NCBI RefSeq assembly: GCF_003989795.1 | Contig: NZ_RZHG01000013.1 | Span: 1 to 64,000 of the forward strand | Direction of reading: 5' to 3' | Length of the DNA: 64,000 nt | Source: Vreelandella andesensis | Lineage (GTDB): Bacteria > Pseudomonadota > Gammaproteobacteria > Pseudomonadales > Halomonadaceae | Shown here: one piece after another, positions 16,736 through 24,836 of the stretch | Numbering within the stretch: the stretch's first letter is position 1 | Layout of the letters: every line of letters begins with the position of its first letter | Notes under the pieces: model-generated | What the model was told of the DNA's origin: nothing | Databases searched by the model: none | What the model saw: the letters and a program-made list of their open reading frames with translations, nothing else | Translations under genes and position numbers: made by a program

Positions 16736-17146
16736 ATGGAAAGTGGCACGCCAGGGCCCGCCTCGGATTCCGCAACCCACGTTGCTTTAGTGCTGTTTAG
16801 TGCTGGCTATACGCTTGCCGCCATCGAAGCACGTCACGTTGCGGGATTAACGAAGTCGGCTCACCTATCGCGCTGCGCGAATGCGGAGTACCTGCTGCTT
16901 AACGCTCAATTATTGAATAAAGCACCGACTCACTGGCTCACGCTTCAAGATGCCCAAGGCGCTTGGCAGTTGGGTGTCTCTGGCGACGTCGCCTTAGCGC
17001 ACATACCAATAACGGAACTGTTTCCCTTACCTTCTTTGATTGCCGCACGACACGTAAGCCCTGCTCTACGAGGCTTAACGTTGGCCAATCAAACAGTACG
17101 CCTATTATTTGATGGAGGAGCGCTTAGCCCAGACCTAACGCTGTAA
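16736..17146 (+). CDS. Divergent CheW-like protein 2
   Basis: A 136-residue last gene of the chemosensory operon. It has weak CheW character: an N-terminal beta-rich start (VALVLFSAGYTLAAIEARHV) and a similar size, but no strong motif. Position after a clear CheW gene and the two-adaptor layout of Wsp systems support the reading as a second coupling protein; alone the sequence would be called hypothetical. Its 3' end overlaps the convergent moeA by 12 bp, and no terminator fits between them. Confidence 0.5.
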   Translation: MESGTPGPASDSATHVALVLFSAGYTLAAIEARHVAGLTKSAHLSRCANAEYLLLNAQLLNKAPTHWLTLQDAQGAWQLGVSGDVALAHIPITELFPLPSLIAARHVSPALRGLTLANQTVRLLFDGGALSPDLTL

Positions 17147-18340
17147 CCACAGGCACCGGACCAGCGCGCCTTTCTCTACCTGTTGATGCGGATCAATCAC
17201 CGCTAACGCATCGGCACTAATACAAGATGAAAGCACCCCAGAGTTTTGGTCTTCAAACGCCTCAGCAATGATGCCCTCTTCGCTAAAGCGCAGCGCCACA
17301 CGCATATAGTGTTGGCGCGGGCCTGTCTGGGTCGTGAAGTTAGCGGTGGCCGTCAACGCCGGTAAGGCATTCAACGCAGGGCAGCCAAGTAACGCACCCA
17401 TCAACGGGCGTAAAAACAGCCAAGCGCCCACAAATCCAGAAACGGGGTTTCCCGGCAGGCCTACAAAGCGCGCTTCACTGCCGTCTTCACGTGGTAAGCG
17501 GCCCAGTGCTAACGGCTTCCCTGGGCGAATCGCCAGTTTCCACATATCTAATTGGCCTAATGACGCCAGCGCGGCCTTGACATGATCCTCTTCGCCCACG
17601 CTAACTCCACCAGTACTGACAACCACATCGGCTACCGATGCGGCTTGGGTTAATAGCATGGCCGTTTGAGCATAATCGTCAGGTACACTGACCAGCTGAA
17701 CCACTTCAGCACCATAGTTTTCCAGCAGCCGCTTGAGCATTGGACGATTGGAGTTATAGAGCTGGCCTGGCTTTAACGGTGTGCCAGGGTCGATGATCTC
17801 ATCACCGGTCGACAGTAGCGCTACCCGAGGCTGACGGCGCACGCTCACCTGAGTAATCCCTTGGCCAGCCAAATGCCCCAGCGCGGCAGCTTCCAAGCAT
17901 TCACCAGCGGACAACAGCAATTCTCCACGGCTTACATCACGCCCTTGACGGCGCACATTGTCGCCAACCGGGAGCGCATCGGGAATCAGAGCCCGATCAC
18001 CCTCCTGCGTTACCCGCTCCTGCATGACCACGCAGTCCGCCCCAGGAGGAATTTCACCGCCGGTAAAAATCCGCGCACAGCTGCCTTCCACCAGCGGCAC
18101 AGCGGGGCTGCCCGCCGCGATACGCTGACTGATAGGCAGCCACTTGCCTGCGTCACTGGCACGCAGGACGTAACCATCCATCGCGCTATTATCAAATGGC
18201 GGAACATCTAACTGCGCCGTCACCGCTTCAGCCAGCACGCGGCCCGCGGCGGCTTCAAGGCTCACGCTTTCTGGCTCAAGTGCACGGACGTCTGACAGCA
18301 GCGCTTCAAGCGCGACTGAAATCGGCTGCAAATCAGCCAT
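17135..18340 (-). CDS. moeA: Molybdopterin molybdotransferase MoeA (copy 1)
   Basis: Inserts molybdate into adenylylated molybdopterin in the last step of Moco synthesis. The 401-residue protein has the MoeA landmarks PPFDNSAMDGYVLRASD, GEIPPGADCVVMQE, the MPT-binding fold motif VVVSTGGVSVGEEDH and [14 protein letters not shown]. It is the last gene of a minus-strand run behind the formate dehydrogenase operon, and its start overlaps the moaB stop. A second moeA lies at 29511-30764. Having one moeA on each side of the dehydrogenase suggests division of labour or simple redundancy. Confidence 0.95.
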   Translation of the reverse strand: MADLQPISVALEALLSDVRALEPESVSLEAAAGRVLAEAVTAQLDVPPFDNSAMDGYVLRASDAGKWLPISQRIAAGSPAVPLVEGSCARIFTGGEIPPGADCVVMQERVTQEGDRALIPDALPVGDNVRRQGRDVSRGELLLSAGECLEAAALGHLAGQGITQVSVRRQPRVALLSTGDEIIDPGTPLKPGQLYNSNRPMLKRLLENYGAEVVQLVSVPDDYAQTAMLLTQAASVADVVVSTGGVSVGEEDHVKAALASLGQLDMWKLAIRPGKPLALGRLPREDGSEARFVGLPGNPVSGFVGAWLFLRPLMGALLGCPALNALPALTATANFTTQTGPRQHYMRVALRFSEEGIIAEAFEDQNSGVLSSCISADALAVIDPHQQVEKGALVRCLWLQR

Positions 18341-18854
18341 GCTGACCTCGGCCTGGGATGACCAGATTGGCGAAGTTGCAGGGTTTGTGGCGGCTATCCA
18401 ACTGCTCGGCCAAAATACCGTCCCAGCCCATCCTGCAGGCGCCGGTTGATCCTGGCAGGCAGAATACGACAGTGGCGTTAGCGAAGCCCCCTAGCGCGCG
18501 GCTTTGAATAGTCGAACTACCAATCTCATTGCCGCTCAGCTGTCGAAAGCGCTCGCCGAAGCCTTCTATGCGCTTATCGAGCAGCACCGACACCGCCTCT
18601 GGCGTTGAATCACGACCGGTGAAACCGGTACCGCCCGTGGTGATCACGACCTGTACGTCTGTGTCGGCAATCCACTGGGCGATGACCGCCCGGATTTTGT
18701 AGACATCATCCGGCACGATGCGCTTTTCAGTCAGGATATGCCCCGCGTCGGTCAAACGCTCTACCAGCGTTTGGCCCGAGCGGTCTGTTTCCTCCGTGCG
18801 TGTATCAGAAACCGTAAGCACAGCGATATTGAGGGGTACCATTGACTCACTCAT
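18333..18854 (-). CDS. moaB: Molybdenum cofactor biosynthesis protein MoaB/Mog family
   Basis: A 173-residue protein that by family adenylylates or binds molybdopterin before metal insertion. It follows E. coli MoaB along its length: IAVLTVSDTRTEETD, the MPT-binding VVITTGGTGFTGRDSTPEA and LPGSTGACRMGWD. Start set at ATG 18854 (MSESMVPLN); an in-frame ATG at 18863 is also possible and lies two bases after the upstream stop. The longer open frame to 18953 is excluded because it runs into DUF1244. Overlaps moeA by eight bases. Confidence 0.9.
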   Translation of the reverse strand: MSESMVPLNIAVLTVSDTRTEETDRSGQTLVERLTDAGHILTEKRIVPDDVYKIRAVIAQWIADTDVQVVITTGGTGFTGRDSTPEAVSVLLDKRIEGFGERFRQLSGNEIGSSTIQSRALGGFANATVVFCLPGSTGACRMGWDGILAEQLDSRHKPCNFANLVIPGRGQHG

Positions 18855-18865
18855 TAGCGTCATCC

Positions 18866-19192
18866 CTATTTGGCTGCTTTCTTTTTGGCATCGTGCGCTT
18901 CCCAAGCCGCCTTTTGCTCTGCCGTCGCAGGCGGCTGATAGAGTTCCTTCCATTGGCTATAAGGCATGCCGTAAACATACTCCCGGGCTTCTTCGTAGCT
19001 AAGAGCTTCATTGCGCGTTTCAGCGGCAGACACCAACCATTTCGATAAACAGTTGCGGCAAAAATCCGCCAAAATCATCAGGTCGATATTTTGCACCTCT
19101 TTATTGTCGTCTAAATGCTGTAACAAACGACGAAACGCGGCGGCTTCTAGCTCCGTACGCGTGGTTTGGTCTAATTCATTAAACGATGACAT
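18866..19192 (-). CDS. DUF1244 domain protein
   Basis: A 108-residue cytosolic protein of unknown function. The DUF1244 core is recognisable around NIDLMILADFCRNCLSKWL with its conserved Cys pair, followed by a short Tyr/Glu-rich stretch and a Lys-rich tail. ATG 19192 is preceded by AAAGGAT; the in-frame upstream start at 19240 would run into the formate dehydrogenase terminator hairpin. It sits just before moaB, two bases apart from a possible moaB start, so the three genes are probably cotranscribed. Any link to Moco chemistry is only positional. Confidence 0.8.
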   Translation of the reverse strand: MSSFNELDQTTRTELEAAAFRRLLQHLDDNKEVQNIDLMILADFCRNCLSKWLVSAAETRNEALSYEEAREYVYGMPYSQWKELYQPPATAEQKAAWEAHDAKKKAAK

Positions 19193-19230
19193 TAGCGATC
19201 CTTTCGTCAAGTAACGGTAGAGCAGCATAA

Positions 19231-19257
19231 CAAAAGACACCGCCCGAGGGCGGTGTC
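19231..19257 (-). terminator. Rho-independent terminator of the formate dehydrogenase operon
   Basis: On the minus strand a 9-bp perfect stem (GACACCGCC / GGCGGTGTC, tetraloop CTCG) is followed directly by TTTTG. It lies about 20 bp after the stop of the cytochrome b subunit gene, and separates that operon from DUF1244-moaB-moeA, which therefore need another promoter or readthrough. Confidence 0.8.
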
Positions 19258-19279
19258 GAGTGGCAGTTACACAAGCCGG

Positions 19280-20380
19280 CTAGCTAGGCTTGGTGGCGGA
19301 AGCTCCACCACTGTTGCTGCCGGTTTTTTGTGCCGCCATTTCCTCTTCACTCATGGCTTGATCTTTGACTTCTTCGTACCACAAGTTGTGGTGCTCTTTG
19401 GCCCAGGTTTCGTCTACGTAGCCAGTCGTCATGCCTTCTATCGACCCTTCCGTACCCAAGGTACCAATATAGATATGGCCGATGGACACAGCAGTTAGCC
19501 CTAAAGCCCCGATAGCGTGGATAATGTTCGCCCACTGCATGGTATCGCGGCCTTGACCGTAGTTGGGGAAGTCCAGCACGAAACCACTAGCGACAACTAT
19601 TAACCCAACGCTGGCTAATAGCCAATACCAGGCTTTTTCACCGCCGTTGGCAAAACCGGCATCCACGTGCCCTTTACCTACCAGACCACCACCTTTTTTA
19701 AACCACACCCAGTCATGCTTCTTGGGAATGTTGTCTTTCAGCAGGCTGATTAACAGAACAACGAGTAGCACACCGAATATCGGGCCAAGGTAGTTATGCA
19801 GCACTTTAGACGCTGAGATCATCCACGCCCATACGGCATCGCCAAACAGCGTACGGAACACGAACTTACCAAACAGCAGGTTCAAGCCTGTTAACGCCAA
19901 GGTGATAAACAAGGTAGCGACGGTCCAGTGAAGCGAACGCATTAGCAGCGACCAGCGAAAGAGCTTGCGTCCTGTACGCGGTTCATCAAGACGTTTACGC
20001 CCAACGATAAAGTAGAACAGCGCAATCACCGCGATCATTCCACCAATCGCAATCAAACCAAACGGCGACACCCAACGGTTACGGAGTTGCCGCCAGGTTT
20101 CACCACTCGAATTGATGAGATTGTAGTTACTGTCAAAACGAGAATCGCGGAAATTGGCGTCTGTCTCACCACTACGCACCTGACGCCACTGGTCAGCACT
20201 AATACTGGGCGCCGCGGTGCGCATTTCACGATCAGGTTCAGCCTGGGCCACCGCCAACTGGGTGAAACCAAGGCTAAGCATCAGTACGAGCGCTACCACC
20301 AAAAAACGCCAAATGCCCAGGGCGAGCCCTTTACCTGAGCGCGGCACCCTGATGGGTGCCTGTGCAGTCAACAGGTTCAT
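19280..20380 (-). CDS. fdhC: Formate dehydrogenase cytochrome b556 (gamma) subunit
   Basis: Membrane anchor of 366 residues that passes electrons from formate dehydrogenase to quinone. An N-terminal signal or first hydrophobic segment is followed by a ~75-residue soluble stretch, then five or so membrane helices with candidate haem histidines (SLHWTVA, VLHNYLG, IIHAIGA, SIGHIYIG). ATG 20380 is chosen because AGGAGG sits just upstream; the longer reading with GTG at 20395 would place its start inside that ribosome site. A hydrophilic Ser/Gly-rich tail ends the protein. Third structural gene after fdhA and fdhB. Confidence 0.9.
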   Translation of the reverse strand: MNLLTAQAPIRVPRSGKGLALGIWRFLVVALVLMLSLGFTQLAVAQAEPDREMRTAAPSISADQWRQVRSGETDANFRDSRFDSNYNLINSSGETWRQLRNRWVSPFGLIAIGGMIAVIALFYFIVGRKRLDEPRTGRKLFRWSLLMRSLHWTVATLFITLALTGLNLLFGKFVFRTLFGDAVWAWMISASKVLHNYLGPIFGVLLVVLLISLLKDNIPKKHDWVWFKKGGGLVGKGHVDAGFANGGEKAWYWLLASVGLIVVASGFVLDFPNYGQGRDTMQWANIIHAIGALGLTAVSIGHIYIGTLGTEGSIEGMTTGYVDETWAKEHHNLWYEEVKDQAMSEEEMAAQKTGSNSGGASATKPS

Positions 20381-20391
20381 GACACGCCTCC

Positions 20392-21006
20392 TCACCCTTT
20401 ACGGGCAGCATCGTAGGCTAGGTTATCGGCACTGGCCTGAGGGTTGTTGGACCAAGCACCATCTTTATGACCACGGTGCACTACGCGCTGACGGAAGATG
20501 TCGGCCACGTCTTGGGCATCACCAGCCAACAGCGCTTTGGTAGAGCACATTTCCGCACATAGCGGCAACTTGCCTTCCGCAATGCGGTTGGAGCCATACT
20601 TTTGGTACTCTTCTTCTTTGCTTTCTGCTGGGCCGCCTGCACAGAACGTGCACTTGTCCATTTTCCCGCGCTCGCCAAATGCATTTTGTTGCGGGAACTG
20701 AGGTGCGCCAAAGGGGCACGCATAAAGGCAGTAGCCGCAGCCAATGCACAGGTCTTTATCGTGCAACACGATACCGTCATCGGTTTTATAGAAGCAGTCA
20801 GTCGGGCATACCGCCATGCAGGGCGCATCGTCACAATGCATACACGCCACTGAAATCGACATTTCATCCGCTTCGCCATCATTGAGCGTGACCACTCGGC
20901 GGCGCTGGATACCCCACTCCACATCATTGGCATTCTTACAGGCGGTGACACAGCCGTTGCACTCGATGCAGCGCTCGGCGTCACACATAAATTTCATTTG
21001 AGCCAT
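20392..21006 (-). CDS. fdhB: Formate dehydrogenase iron-sulfur (beta) subunit
   Basis: Electron-transfer subunit of 204 residues with four ferredoxin-type clusters: CIECNGCVTACK, CMHCDDAPCMAVCP, CIGCGYCLYACP and a fourth formed by CTFC and CAEMC. It relays electrons from FdhA to the cytochrome b subunit. It lacks the C-terminal membrane helix of E. coli FdnH/FdoH, so it depends on partners for membrane attachment. ATG 21006 has GAGAGGAG upstream. Between fdhA and the gamma subunit gene in the same operon. Confidence 0.93.
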   Translation of the reverse strand: MAQMKFMCDAERCIECNGCVTACKNANDVEWGIQRRRVVTLNDGEADEMSISVACMHCDDAPCMAVCPTDCFYKTDDGIVLHDKDLCIGCGYCLYACPFGAPQFPQQNAFGERGKMDKCTFCAGGPAESKEEEYQKYGSNRIAEGKLPLCAEMCSTKALLAGDAQDVADIFRQRVVHRGHKDGAWSNNPQASADNLAYDAARKG

Positions 21007-21072
21007 GGTGTTCTCCTCTCACCAGCGCGGGCGTCTACCCGCGCTGGGTTCTGTCAGGTCGGTCGAGTCGGC

Positions 21073-23925
21073 TTAAGCGCGCTCAATTCGGCAGATGGTG
21101 CACTTGGTTTCTTGCATGAGTGTCACCGGATCATAGCCATAGGTGGTGGCGGTGTTGGCCGCTTCGCCAATGACGTACGGGTCAGACCCGTCCGGATAAC
21201 GATCCCGCAGGCTCTCGCCCTGGAACATGCCGCCAAAGTGGAACGGCATAAAGGCTACCTTGCGATCAACCCGAGGAGTGACCAATGCTTTCACTTTCAC
21301 ACGGCCACCTTCAGCACCCTCTACCCATACGTCGTCACCATCGCGTACGCCAATATCATTGGCATCTGCGGGGTTCATCTCGACAAACATTTCTTGTTGT
21401 AACTCGGCCAGCCACGACATGGAGCGTGTTTCTTCGCCCCCGCCTTCGTACTCAACCAGTCGGCCCGAGGTGAGAATAATCGGGTACTCGGCGCTGTTAT
21501 CACGATCCTGGATGGTTTTGTACATCGTAGGCAGGCGCATAATTGAGTCAAAGTCGTCCCACGTGGGATAGCGCTCGACCAAATCGCGACGCGTGGTGTA
21601 AAGCGGCTCGCGGTGTTTTGGCACAGCATCGGGGAAGGTCCATACCACGGCGCGCGCTTTCGCGTTGCCATAAGGCGCGCATCCACGACCAATCGCCACC
21701 CGCTGGATACCGCCTGAGAGGTCGGTTTTCCAATTTTTACCTTCAGCAGCCATTTTTTCAACAGCGGTTAGGTCGTCCCACCAGCCAAGGTCTTTAAGCA
21801 GTTGGTCGGTAAACTCGGGATAACCGTCATCAATCTCGCCACCTACGGGCGCGGAGCCTTCAGCCAGCAAATTGACGCCGTCGCGCTCAATGCCAAACCG
21901 AGCGCGGAACCCCATACCGCCTTCCATGACCGGCACACTAGTGTCATAGAGATTGGGCGACCCTGGATGTTTAAACTCTGGCGTTCCCCAGCATGGCCAT
22001 GGCAGGCCGTAGTAGTCACCATCGGCGGGGCCACCTTGAGCACGGAGGTTCTCAAAACTAAAGGTGTGCCAATTTTTTTGATGCTCTTTGAGACGCTCAG
22101 GGCTTTGGCCGGTATAGCCCACAGTCCACATACCACGATTGATTTCGCGCAGAATATCTTCAATTAGCGGCTCATTACCGTTCATCTCAAAGTTCTTAAC
22201 GAACTCATTGCCAAAACCAAGCTTGTTGGCAAAGAGATACATAATTTCGTGATCAGGCTTTGATTCAAACAGCGGTTCAATGACCTTATCGCGCCACTGA
22301 AGCGAGCGGTTTGTCGCGGTTACACTGCCCGTGGTTTCAAACTGAGTCGCTGCTGGCAGTAAGTAAACGCCGTCAGAGCGATCATGCATAACCGCAGCAA
22401 CCGTGGGATAAGGGTCAACAATGACCATCATCTCAAGCTTCTGCATGGCTTTTTGCATTTCCACGCCGCGGGTTTGCGAGTTGACCGCGTGCCCCCAGTA
22501 AAACATCGCCTTTAGCGCCGTGCGCTGGGAGATGTTTTCGTCTTCTTCCAGTACACCGTCTACCCAGCGAGAAACGGTAATACCGCTGGAGTACATTGGT
22601 TTGCCATCGTTATATTCGGTATCGTCAAAGCGACCTTTAAGCCACTCATAGTCGACATCCCATACCTGGGACCAATGCTGCCACGCGCCTTCCGCCAAGC
22701 CGTAATAGCCCGGCAGCGAATCACAACCAAGGCCGAGGTCGGTGGCACCCTGCACGTTATCGTGGCCACGCAAAATGTTGGCGCCACCACCAGATTTACC
22801 AATGTTGCCTAGCGCCAGCTCTAAAATGCAGTACGCCCGCGTATTGTTGTTGCCGGTAGTGTGCTGGGTACCGCCCATGCACCACACCACGCAGCCCGGA
22901 CGATTGTCGGCAAGACGCTTAGCGACATCAAACATGTCGGCTTCCGGCACGCCAGTAATATCTTCTACGATACTCGGCGTGAACTGAGCAACCTCTGCCC
23001 GCACCTCATCCATGCCATAAACGCGCTGGCTGATATATTCACTGTCTTCCCAGCCGTTCTCGAAAATATGCCACAACAAGCCCCAAATATAGGCAACGTC
23101 TGAACCAGGGCGCAGACGCACATATTTATTGGCTTTCGCGGCGGTACGCGTAAAGCGCGGATCCGCAACGATGATTTCGCAGTTATTACGCTCTTTAGCA
23201 ATGAGAATATGCTGCATTGCTACCGGGTGGGCTTCACTTGGGTTGGAACCGATAAACAGAATCGCCTTGCTGTTCTGCATATCATTGAGCGAGTTAGTCA
23301 TCGCACCGTAACCCCAGGTGTTAGCAACACCTGCGACAGTGGTTGAGTGACAAATACGCGCTTGGTGATCCGTGTTATTGGTGCCCCACATAGAGGCCAG
23401 CTTGCGCATCAAGTACGCCTGCTCGTTATTGAACTTGGCTGAGCCAAGCCAATAAACACTGTCTGGGCCGTGGGCATCACGCAGTTCAAGCAGCTTATCG
23501 CCAATTTCATTAACCGCGTCGTCCCAGCTCAGCCGTTGCCATTCACCGGCCACTAGCTTCATCGGATATTTTAGGCGACGGGTGGAGTGACCGTGCTGGC
23601 GTAGTGAAGCCCCTTTGGCACAGTGAGCACCGCGGTTAATCGGGTGGTCAAAGGCAGGCTCTTGTTTTGTCCAAATACCCTCTTGAACTTCTGCATAAAC
23701 GCCACAACCCACTGAACAGTGAGAACAAATAGTGCGTTTTGTTTCGACTGGCGAGTCGAGTACGGGGGTTTTATCTGCCGACTCGGCCCGCTGCATCATT
23801 GGCGCGCCCATAAAGCCTGCAGCTGCCACGCCACCGGTGGCGACGCCACTGCGCTTTAAAAATTGACGGCGGGAGATTCCAAGCCCTGAAGCGTTGGAGG
23901 TAGTAGTTTTGCGAGTTAGACGCAT
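21073..23925 (-). CDS. fdhA: Formate dehydrogenase catalytic (alpha) subunit, Tat-exported
   Basis: Molybdopterin oxidoreductase of 950 residues that oxidises formate to CO2. The Tat signal SRRQFLKRSG at about 19-28 sends it folded to the periplasm. A [4Fe-4S] site (CSHCSVGCGVY) follows at about 68-80. The metal-binding residue is a cysteine at about 192 in QARICHSTTVAGV, with the active-site histidine next to it, so it is a Cys rather than selenocysteine enzyme. The C-terminal domain ends with a Moco-binding region. It needs the TorD-like chaperone, FdhD and Moco genes that surround it. Confidence 0.96.
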   Translation of the reverse strand: MRLTRKTTTSNASGLGISRRQFLKRSGVATGGVAAAGFMGAPMMQRAESADKTPVLDSPVETKRTICSHCSVGCGVYAEVQEGIWTKQEPAFDHPINRGAHCAKGASLRQHGHSTRRLKYPMKLVAGEWQRLSWDDAVNEIGDKLLELRDAHGPDSVYWLGSAKFNNEQAYLMRKLASMWGTNNTDHQARICHSTTVAGVANTWGYGAMTNSLNDMQNSKAILFIGSNPSEAHPVAMQHILIAKERNNCEIIVADPRFTRTAAKANKYVRLRPGSDVAYIWGLLWHIFENGWEDSEYISQRVYGMDEVRAEVAQFTPSIVEDITGVPEADMFDVAKRLADNRPGCVVWCMGGTQHTTGNNNTRAYCILELALGNIGKSGGGANILRGHDNVQGATDLGLGCDSLPGYYGLAEGAWQHWSQVWDVDYEWLKGRFDDTEYNDGKPMYSSGITVSRWVDGVLEEDENISQRTALKAMFYWGHAVNSQTRGVEMQKAMQKLEMMVIVDPYPTVAAVMHDRSDGVYLLPAATQFETTGSVTATNRSLQWRDKVIEPLFESKPDHEIMYLFANKLGFGNEFVKNFEMNGNEPLIEDILREINRGMWTVGYTGQSPERLKEHQKNWHTFSFENLRAQGGPADGDYYGLPWPCWGTPEFKHPGSPNLYDTSVPVMEGGMGFRARFGIERDGVNLLAEGSAPVGGEIDDGYPEFTDQLLKDLGWWDDLTAVEKMAAEGKNWKTDLSGGIQRVAIGRGCAPYGNAKARAVVWTFPDAVPKHREPLYTTRRDLVERYPTWDDFDSIMRLPTMYKTIQDRDNSAEYPIILTSGRLVEYEGGGEETRSMSWLAELQQEMFVEMNPADANDIGVRDGDDVWVEGAEGGRVKVKALVTPRVDRKVAFMPFHFGGMFQGESLRDRYPDGSDPYVIGEAANTATTYGYDPVTLMQETKCTICRIERA

Positions 23926-23949
23926 AGCAGTACTCCTGGCATTGTGCCG

Positions 23950-24150
23950 TCAGTCACGCAGCGACGCATAGTAAGCGCGAATATGGTCGGTTTCGTGGTA
24001 ATTCGTTGTTTTTTTGGGCTCAACCGATGTGGTGTTATCAGCTTGAGCTAACGTGACGTGACCTACTGCGGCGGCCGCGCCAGCAGCAGCGGTACCGAGG
24101 CCAACGGTTTTCATAAACCGACGGCGATCAGGGTTGTGTGACTCTTGCAT
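23950..24150 (-). CDS. Small Tat-signal protein of formate dehydrogenase operons
   Basis: A 66-residue protein that is almost all Tat signal: RRRFMKTVGLGTAAAGAAA, followed by a short polar tail ending IRAYYASLRD. It matches the known family of formate-dehydrogenase-region Tat targets (TIGR02811 in my memory). ATG 24150 follows GAGGAG; an upstream in-frame start at 24225 is rejected. It sits immediately before fdhA. Its job is unknown; it may be a small extra subunit or export aid of the enzyme. Confidence 0.85.
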   Translation of the reverse strand: MQESHNPDRRRFMKTVGLGTAAAGAAAAVGHVTLAQADNTTSVEPKKTTNYHETDHIRAYYASLRD

Positions 24151-24205
24151 GGGTTTCTCCTCTATCATGCCTTTTTTCTTATGCATGGCCCGCAGGCCCT
24201 TTCGC

Positions 24206-24832
24206 TTACCGCTGCGCGCGCTCACTCATCATACGCACCGGTTGATAGGCCGCTCTTTCGCTCAACATTGCCTGTTCGCTTTCCATAAACGCGCCGCCTA
24301 ACTGGCCAAGCGATGCGTAAAAATCAGTATCTACTTTAGTAAGATCGTCAAAACAGCGTTTCGCCCAGGGAGCAATGTGTTGCTGGAAGAAGTAGCTTTG
24401 CTCGCTGCTTTGCGCCGCAATAAGCATCGCCATGACCTCACATATAGCAGCCAAATGATCTTCTGGCTCACGGATATGCTCATTTCGTTCAAATCCCAGT
24501 GCGCGAAGATCTTGACGCAAGGCGACCAACGCCGCTTCCATCAACTCTCCGTTACGATACCAAGACGCGTAAGGCACTACCTCGCCCTGAATAACCCCAA
24601 CAAGAAGACGAAAGTGCGCACGCTGAAGGCTGTCTGAGCTGCTTTGACCAGCGGCGGCCGACAGTGCTGCCCAACACTCAGCCAATCGGCTGCCGTCTTG
24701 TTCAATGTCGACGTTGGCAAGCCACGTTAGTAACTCACTGTTGGGTGCCTGGCGTAGCAGACTGGCTAAAAGCTGATAAATATCGGCCCGAAGTGCATCG
24801 GTATCGCTTAGCGTGGGCATTACATCACTCAT
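24206..24832 (-). CDS. TorD/DmsD-family molybdoenzyme chaperone
   Basis: A 208-residue all-helical cytosolic protein of the TorD family, which holds Tat-exported molybdoenzymes until cofactor is loaded. Supporting features are the N-terminal helix pattern RADIYQLLASLLRQAP, the EPEDHLAAICEVMAML motif (usual form ExxDHxxxxxE) and position one gene before the fdh Tat proteins. Its probable client is FdhA. Start at ATG 24832; an internal ATG at 24820 is possible. Confidence 0.88.
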   Translation of the reverse strand: MSDVMPTLSDTDALRADIYQLLASLLRQAPNSELLTWLANVDIEQDGSRLAECWAALSAAAGQSSSDSLQRAHFRLLVGVIQGEVVPYASWYRNGELMEAALVALRQDLRALGFERNEHIREPEDHLAAICEVMAMLIAAQSSEQSYFFQQHIAPWAKRCFDDLTKVDTDFYASLGQLGGAFMESEQAMLSERAAYQPVRMMSERAQR

Positions 24833-24836
24833 TGCT

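Noticed and set aside
20481..20984. 167-codon open frame antisense-shifted within fdhB
   Set aside because: It overlaps a fully supported iron-sulfur subunit gene in another frame; its cysteines are not in ferredoxin order and it has no ribosome site.
23340..23360. Selenocysteine in formate dehydrogenase
   Set aside because: The metal-ligand codon is TGT (Cys) in QARICHSTT; there is no in-frame TGA in the gene.
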